Positions 6,749-9,433 of a stretch of 9,433 nt of DNA are shown in pieces. The notes below the pieces were generated by a model, which saw only the letters and a program-made list of their open reading frames with translations, did not search any database and was not told where the DNA came from. A program made the translations under genes and the position numbers. This DNA comes from an uncultured Collinsella sp. (GTDB lineage: Bacteria; Actinomycetota; Coriobacteriia; Coriobacteriales; Coriobacteriaceae). How positions within the stretch are numbered: the first letter of the stretch is position 1; every line of letters begins with the position of its first letter. Where the stretch lies: contig URZR01000063.1 of the NCBI GenBank assembly GCA_900552425.1, positions 1 to 9,433 of the forward strand, read 5' to 3'.

Positions 6749-7959
6749 GCACCCGCGATCTTGTCCAAGAAGCCCTTCACTCGCTCGAGGCCAACAAGGG
6801 ACGCAGCCTGCTCACCATCCTTGGCATCGTCATTGGCATCGCCTCGGTCATCGCCATGACTTCGCTCATCGGCGGTATCCAAAACAGCCTGGTCAACAGC
6901 CTGGGCCTCAATGCAGCCCGCATGGTAGAGATCTATTCGTCCCAAGAACTCACCGATTCGGATGTGGAAAAGCTTCGCAAACTGGTGCCGCAGATTGAGC
7001 AGATCGGCATCGTCGATAGCGCCTATTCCGAGTACAAGGTCGGGGATAAAAGCTATACCGTCATGGCCCACGGCGTCGATAGCGACATGCTTGATGCCGT
7101 GGGCGCCAGCAAGCTCGTTGCGGGACGTGTCTATTCACAGGCAGAGTCTCAATCAGGCTCGCGCGTGGCGCTCATCAGCCGCGGCGGCGCCGATCAGCTT
7201 TACGGCAACGAACAGGACGCACTGGGGAAAACCATCAAGGTGTCCAACGGCGAGGTGCAGATTGTAGGCGTGATTGATGGCGGCAGCGACTCCATGGGCT
7301 CGCTCACGCTGTATATGCCACGCGAAACCATCTCCGGCCTGTTTGGCGACGAGAATCCTTCATTTCCCAGCGTGACGGCACTTGCCGCCGAGGGCACAGA
7401 CATGGACGAGCTCTGCAAGACCATCGAGTCTAAGGTGCGCGCGATGAAGGGCATCTCGGAGGATGATGAGTACGACAGCGTATCGGCGACCTCCATGAAA
7501 AGCGCCATCGATGCACTCAACTCGTTTATGGGCGCCTTCTCGCTCATCATGGGCGCTGTCGCCAGTATCTCACTGCTTGTCGGCGGAATCGGCATTATGA
7601 ATATGATGCTTACCAACGTGACTGAGCGCATCCGCGAGATCGGTATTCGCCGTGCCTTGGGCGCCAGTCGCCGCGATATCACCGCGCAGTTTTTGGCCGA
7701 GTCCTCGGCGCTGTGCGTCACCGGTGGCCTGCTGGGTGTCCTGATTGGCTATCTGCTGGCCTGGGGCCTCGCGATGTTTGCCGCAGGATCAGGGGTTCTC
7801 AACGAGCTCGGTGCCAGTGGGGAGATCACACCGAGCTTTTCAATCGCCACGGTGCTGCTGGCCTTCGGCGTCTCCGTCGGCATCGGCGTAATCTTTGGCT
7901 TCTACCCCGCTCGCCGCGCGGCAAAGCTCAACCCGGTGGAGTGCCTACGCTACCAGTAA
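6745..7959 (+). CDS. ABC exporter permease, MacB/FtsX fold
   Basis: The 404-residue membrane subunit has the MacB layout: a first membrane segment at about 20-44 (SLLTILGIVIGIASVIAMTSLIGG), a large extracytoplasmic MacB core domain (about 45-260), and three C-terminal membrane segments at about 262-287, 320-346 and 365-388. The loop TERIREIGIRRALGASRRDI after the second segment and the ending FYPARRAAKLNPVECLRYQ are hallmark MacB/FtsX sequences. It is thought to act mechanically, moving a substrate on the outer face of the membrane with the adaptor. The ATG at 6745 has AAAGGAG at 6731-6737 and overlaps the ATPase stop. The gene ends the operon. Its last codons and stop are part of a 21-bp tandem duplication. 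Substrate unknown; antimicrobial peptides or other toxic compounds are typical for relatives. Confidence 0.95.
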   Translation: MSTRDLVQEALHSLEANKGRSLLTILGIVIGIASVIAMTSLIGGIQNSLVNSLGLNAARMVEIYSSQELTDSDVEKLRKLVPQIEQIGIVDSAYSEYKVGDKSYTVMAHGVDSDMLDAVGASKLVAGRVYSQAESQSGSRVALISRGGADQLYGNEQDALGKTIKVSNGEVQIVGVIDGGSDSMGSLTLYMPRETISGLFGDENPSFPSVTALAAEGTDMDELCKTIESKVRAMKGISEDDEYDSVSATSMKSAIDALNSFMGAFSLIMGAVASISLLVGGIGIMNMMLTNVTERIREIGIRRALGASRRDITAQFLAESSALCVTGGLLGVLIGYLLAWGLAMFAAGSGVLNELGASGEITPSFSIATVLLAFGVSVGIGVIFGFYPARRAAKLNPVECLRYQ

Positions 7960-7990
7960 GCCACCACCAGCTACCAGTAAGCCACCACCA
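7949..7990. repeat. Perfect 21-bp tandem duplication across the permease stop codon
   Basis: The 21 bases at 7949-7969 (GCTACCAGTAAGCCACCACC plus A) are repeated exactly and without gap at 7970-7990. The first copy contains the last two permease codons and the TAA stop. Because 21 is a multiple of three, the second copy puts another TAA in the same frame (7978-7980); readthrough would add seven residues (the recoded stop plus ATTSYQ). A replication-slippage origin is inferred. Confidence 0.97.
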
Positions 7991-7992
7991 AC

Positions 7993-8061
7993 AAGTTGCG
8001 GTGAATTAGGAACCGAATATGCTATCTAGCAGCAAAAACAGACACTATTTCACCGCAACTT
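7993..8061. repeat. Long inverted repeat between convergent operons
   Basis: Bases 7993-8009 and 8045-8061 are reverse complements at 16 of 17 positions; the outer 13 (AAGTTGCGGTGAA with TTCACCGCAACTT) are perfect. The 35-base loop holds a central small palindrome, TGCTA (8020-8024) with TAGCA (8027-8031). There is no T-run directly after the stem on the plus strand. It may act as a bidirectional terminator between the exporter operon and the oppositely directed cobalamin genes, or be a dispersed extragenic palindrome. Pairing is seen; role is inferred. Confidence 0.85.
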
Positions 8062-8070
8062 ATTGAAGGA

Positions 8071-8145
8071 CTGTTTGCGCCAGTTCTGGGCGTCGTCCTC
8101 GAGCTATTGATGGATGACGGGCTTGTACGGGTCGAGCTTGCACGG
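8071..8145 (-). pseudogene. Decayed transposase fragment, IS21 IstA-like
   Basis: Read on the minus strand, 8145-8071 gives P-C-KLDPYKPVIHQ, a TAG stop, then LEDDAQNWRKQ. From memory, IstA-type transposases of the IS21 family carry a block of the form KLDPYKP-I--WLE-D---RKQ followed by RHTAKR; the fragment fits this pattern, with the usual tryptophan (TGG) apparently changed to TAG at 8104-8106. The similarity stops just after RKQ, close to the right arm of the palindrome at 8045-8061. Only about 25 codons survive, with no start, no neighbouring istB and no visible insertion-sequence ends. It is a relic, not a working gene. The family call rests on pattern recall. Confidence 0.55.
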
Positions 8146-8170
8146 GGCGCTCCTCCTCGCGGGCGGGAGG

Positions 8171-8200
8171 GCGCGCAGGCGCGGCAAGCGCCTAGCGCGC
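8171..8200 (-). terminator. GC-rich hairpin at the end of the cobalamin operon
   Basis: GCGCGC AGGCGC (8171-8182) pairs with GCGCCT (8188-8193) and GCGCGC (8195-8200), a 12-bp stem with one bulged base (8194) and loop GGCAA. It contains the stop codon of the precorrin-6A reductase gene. Read on the minus strand, no T-run follows, so it is either a T-less hairpin that stabilises the 3' end or a weak terminator. Confidence 0.45.
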
Positions 8201-8965
8201 GAACTCCCGTAAGAGCGCGTCTTCCACTTCCCGAAGCGAAAGGGCCCCGCCTCCCTCGGCGGGACGGGTGACCACAATACAGCGCGCTCCCACGTCGCGC
8301 GCGGCGGCGAGCTTCTCGGCCGTGCCGCCTACGGTTCCCGAGTCCTTAGTCACAAGCCACTGGGCGCCCACCTGCCGAAGCATCGCCTCGTTGAGCTCGC
8401 GGGTGAAGGGCCCCTGCATGCCGATGACGTGCGACGGCGAAAACCCCGCGTCGATGCACTTCGTTATAGCACCGGGCAGCGGGAGCACACGCACAAAGAA
8501 GCGCTCCGCGAAATCGGCGACGCGCGTGTAGGGAGCAAGCTCCTTGCTCCCCGTCGTGAGAAGCGCGCGACCCGGGTTCTCGGAGAGAAAGCGCGCCGCG
8601 CAGGCGATCGACGCGACCGACACGACGCCTTTGGGCAGCGCCTCGACCGGGCGCGCAAGGCGCAGGCATCGTACACCCACGGCGAGCGAAGCGGCCCGGA
8701 TGTTGCCGCTTGCGAGCGTAGCGAAGGGGTGCGTGGCGTCGACGACGATGCGCGCGCCGGAAAGCTCGCGCTCCATGTCGGCCTCGTCGAGCCTGCCCGC
8801 ATGCACCTCGATGCCCGGAAGCTCGCCCAAAAGTTCGCCTCCGTACTCGGTTGCCGCGTAGGCACGGGCGGGGATGCCCGCCCCGCCCGCCCATTCGCAC
8901 AGAAGGCGGCCCTCGGTGGTGCCGGCGAAGATGCGCAGCGCCGGAGCGGATGCGGGCGCCGTCAC
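8192..8965 (-). CDS. cbiJ: Precorrin-6A / cobalt-precorrin-6A reductase
   Basis: This 257-residue cytoplasmic enzyme reduces the corrin macrocycle of (cobalt-)precorrin-6A with NAD(P)H during cobalamin synthesis. Seen: N-terminal nucleotide-binding signature RIFAGTTEGR (11-20), DATHPFA (76-82), LLTTGSKELAPY (135-146), VIGMQGPFTRELN (180-192) and TKDSGTVGGTAEKLAAA (206-222), the usual order of CobK/CbiJ; the length fits the family. The start is GTG at 8965-8963, four bases overlapping the stop of the upstream methylmutase gene (GTGA); a weak ribosome binding site, AGGCGG, lies 6 bases upstream (8977-8972). No other start leaves the N-terminal signature intact. The symbol cbiJ (anaerobic branch) is preferred because its partner looks more like CbiC than CobH; cobK is the aerobic name. 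The stop TAG lies inside a GC-rich hairpin, and a transposase relic lies just beyond. Confidence 0.95.
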   Translation of the reverse strand: MTAPASAPALRIFAGTTEGRLLCEWAGGAGIPARAYAATEYGGELLGELPGIEVHAGRLDEADMERELSGARIVVDATHPFATLASGNIRAASLAVGVRCLRLARPVEALPKGVVSVASIACAARFLSENPGRALLTTGSKELAPYTRVADFAERFFVRVLPLPGAITKCIDAGFSPSHVIGMQGPFTRELNEAMLRQVGAQWLVTKDSGTVGGTAEKLAAARDVGARCIVVTRPAEGGGALSLREVEDALLREFAR

Positions 8966-9433
8966 TTCGGGCCGCCTGGGCGCGTGATCTGGTAGAGCAG
9001 CGCGTTCATAATGGCAGCCGCCACGGTCGAGCCGCCCTTGCGACCCCTCGCGACGATGGCCGGCACGTGTCGTGCGAGTAGCTCCTCTTTCGCCTCGACC
9101 ACGTTCACAAACCCGACCGGCACCCCAACGACGAGCGCGGGCGCGATCTTCCCCGCGTCCATGAGCTCGGCGAGGCGCAGAAGTGCTGTGGGAGCGTTGC
9201 CGACGGCCACGATGAGCGGACCCTCGATGCCGCTAGCTTTGTCCATGCTCGCAACGGCACGAGTCGTGCCCGCGGCGCGCGCAGCCGCGGCGACATCAGG
9301 GTCGGCCATGTAGCACACGGCCTTGCAGCCGAGCTTCTCGAGCGCGGGCTTGCTTATGCCTGCGAGCGCCATGTTCGTGTCGGTGAGCACCGTGGCCCCT
9401 GCGCGCAGTGCGTCGAGCGCACAGTGCGCGGCG
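8962..9433 (-). CDS. cbiC: Precorrin-8X / cobalt-precorrin-8 methylmutase (5' end outside window)
   Basis: The enzyme moves a methyl group from C-11 to C-12 of the corrin ring, giving (cobyrinate) hydrogenobyrinate, late in ring formation. The frame stays open to the window edge: 14 codons (AAHCALDALRAGAT) precede the GTG at 9390, and they align with the family, so that GTG is internal. About 156 residues are visible of roughly 210; the missing N-terminus should carry the catalytic histidine. Seen motifs: TDTNMALAGISK, CYMADPDV, VGNAPTALLRL, VGVPVGFVNVVEAKE, and GRKGGSTVAAAIMNALLYQI. The TDT-MAL-GI-K form is close to what I recall of Salmonella CbiC, favouring the anaerobic-type name. Stop TGA at 8964-8962 overlaps the start of the reductase gene. 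The two genes are co-transcribed leftward and presumably belong to a larger cobalamin operon to the right of the window. Confidence 0.95.
   Translation of the reverse strand, partial: AAHCALDALRAGATVLTDTNMALAGISKPALEKLGCKAVCYMADPDVAAAARAAGTTRAVASMDKASGIEGPLIVAVGNAPTALLRLAELMDAGKIAPALVVGVPVGFVNVVEAKEELLARHVPAIVARGRKGGSTVAAAIMNALLYQITRPGGPK

Noticed and set aside
8429..8995. 188-codon plus-strand open frame opposite the cobalamin reductase gene
   Set aside because: Shadow of the minus-strand gene; Arg/Ala-rich translation with no recognisable motif and no ribosome binding site.
8962..9390. GTG at 9390 as the start of the methylmutase gene
   Set aside because: The frame continues to the window edge and the 14 upstream codons match the family, so this GTG is an internal valine and the gene is truncated by the window.

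Overview
The window reads as chromosomal DNA of a GC-rich, monoderm actinobacterium. Protein similarity recalled from memory and the style of the intergenic sequence point to class Coriobacteriia, most likely a Collinsella-like gut species; this is inference, not a database result. All reading frames fit ordinary bacterial genes with good ribosome binding sites and short spacers.

Layout, left to right. (1) Bases 2-646 hold the C-terminal half of S-adenosylmethionine synthetase (metK), closed by a strong intrinsic terminator. (2) The 311-base gap 647-957 contains that terminator and a striking nested palindrome (806-943, with perfect 26-bp outer arms) that ends just before the ribosome binding site of the next gene. 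(3) Bases 958-2565 encode a single-chain iron-sulfur L-serine dehydratase in which the beta (substrate-binding plus ACT) and alpha (catalytic) parts are fused; it also has its own terminator. (4) Bases 2715-4430 encode a membrane-anchored YkuD-type L,D-transpeptidase with its own consensus -10 box. (5) Bases 4563-7959 are a tightly coupled three-gene operon for a MacA/MacB (YknXYZ)-like ABC exporter: adaptor, ATPase, FtsX-fold permease, with 1-base and 4-base overlaps. (6) Bases 7949-8200 are a short scarred junction: a 21-bp tandem duplication across the permease stop codon, a second long palindrome, a decayed transposase fragment on the minus strand, and a GC-rich hairpin. (7) Bases 8192-9433, on the minus strand, are the end of a cobalamin (corrin ring) operon: 5'-truncated cbiC/cobH followed by cbiJ/cobK, overlapping by 4 bases.

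Functionally the window covers methyl-donor synthesis, serine catabolism to pyruvate and ammonia, cell-wall cross-linking, a small-molecule or peptide exporter of the cell envelope, and B12 synthesis. Apart from the exporter operon and the cobalamin pair, these genes do not form one pathway. No CRISPR array, tRNA, rRNA or defence system is visible, and I see no clear new multi-gene system. The most unusual material is non-coding: the palindrome in front of the serine dehydratase gene and the layered scars between the exporter and the cobalamin genes.
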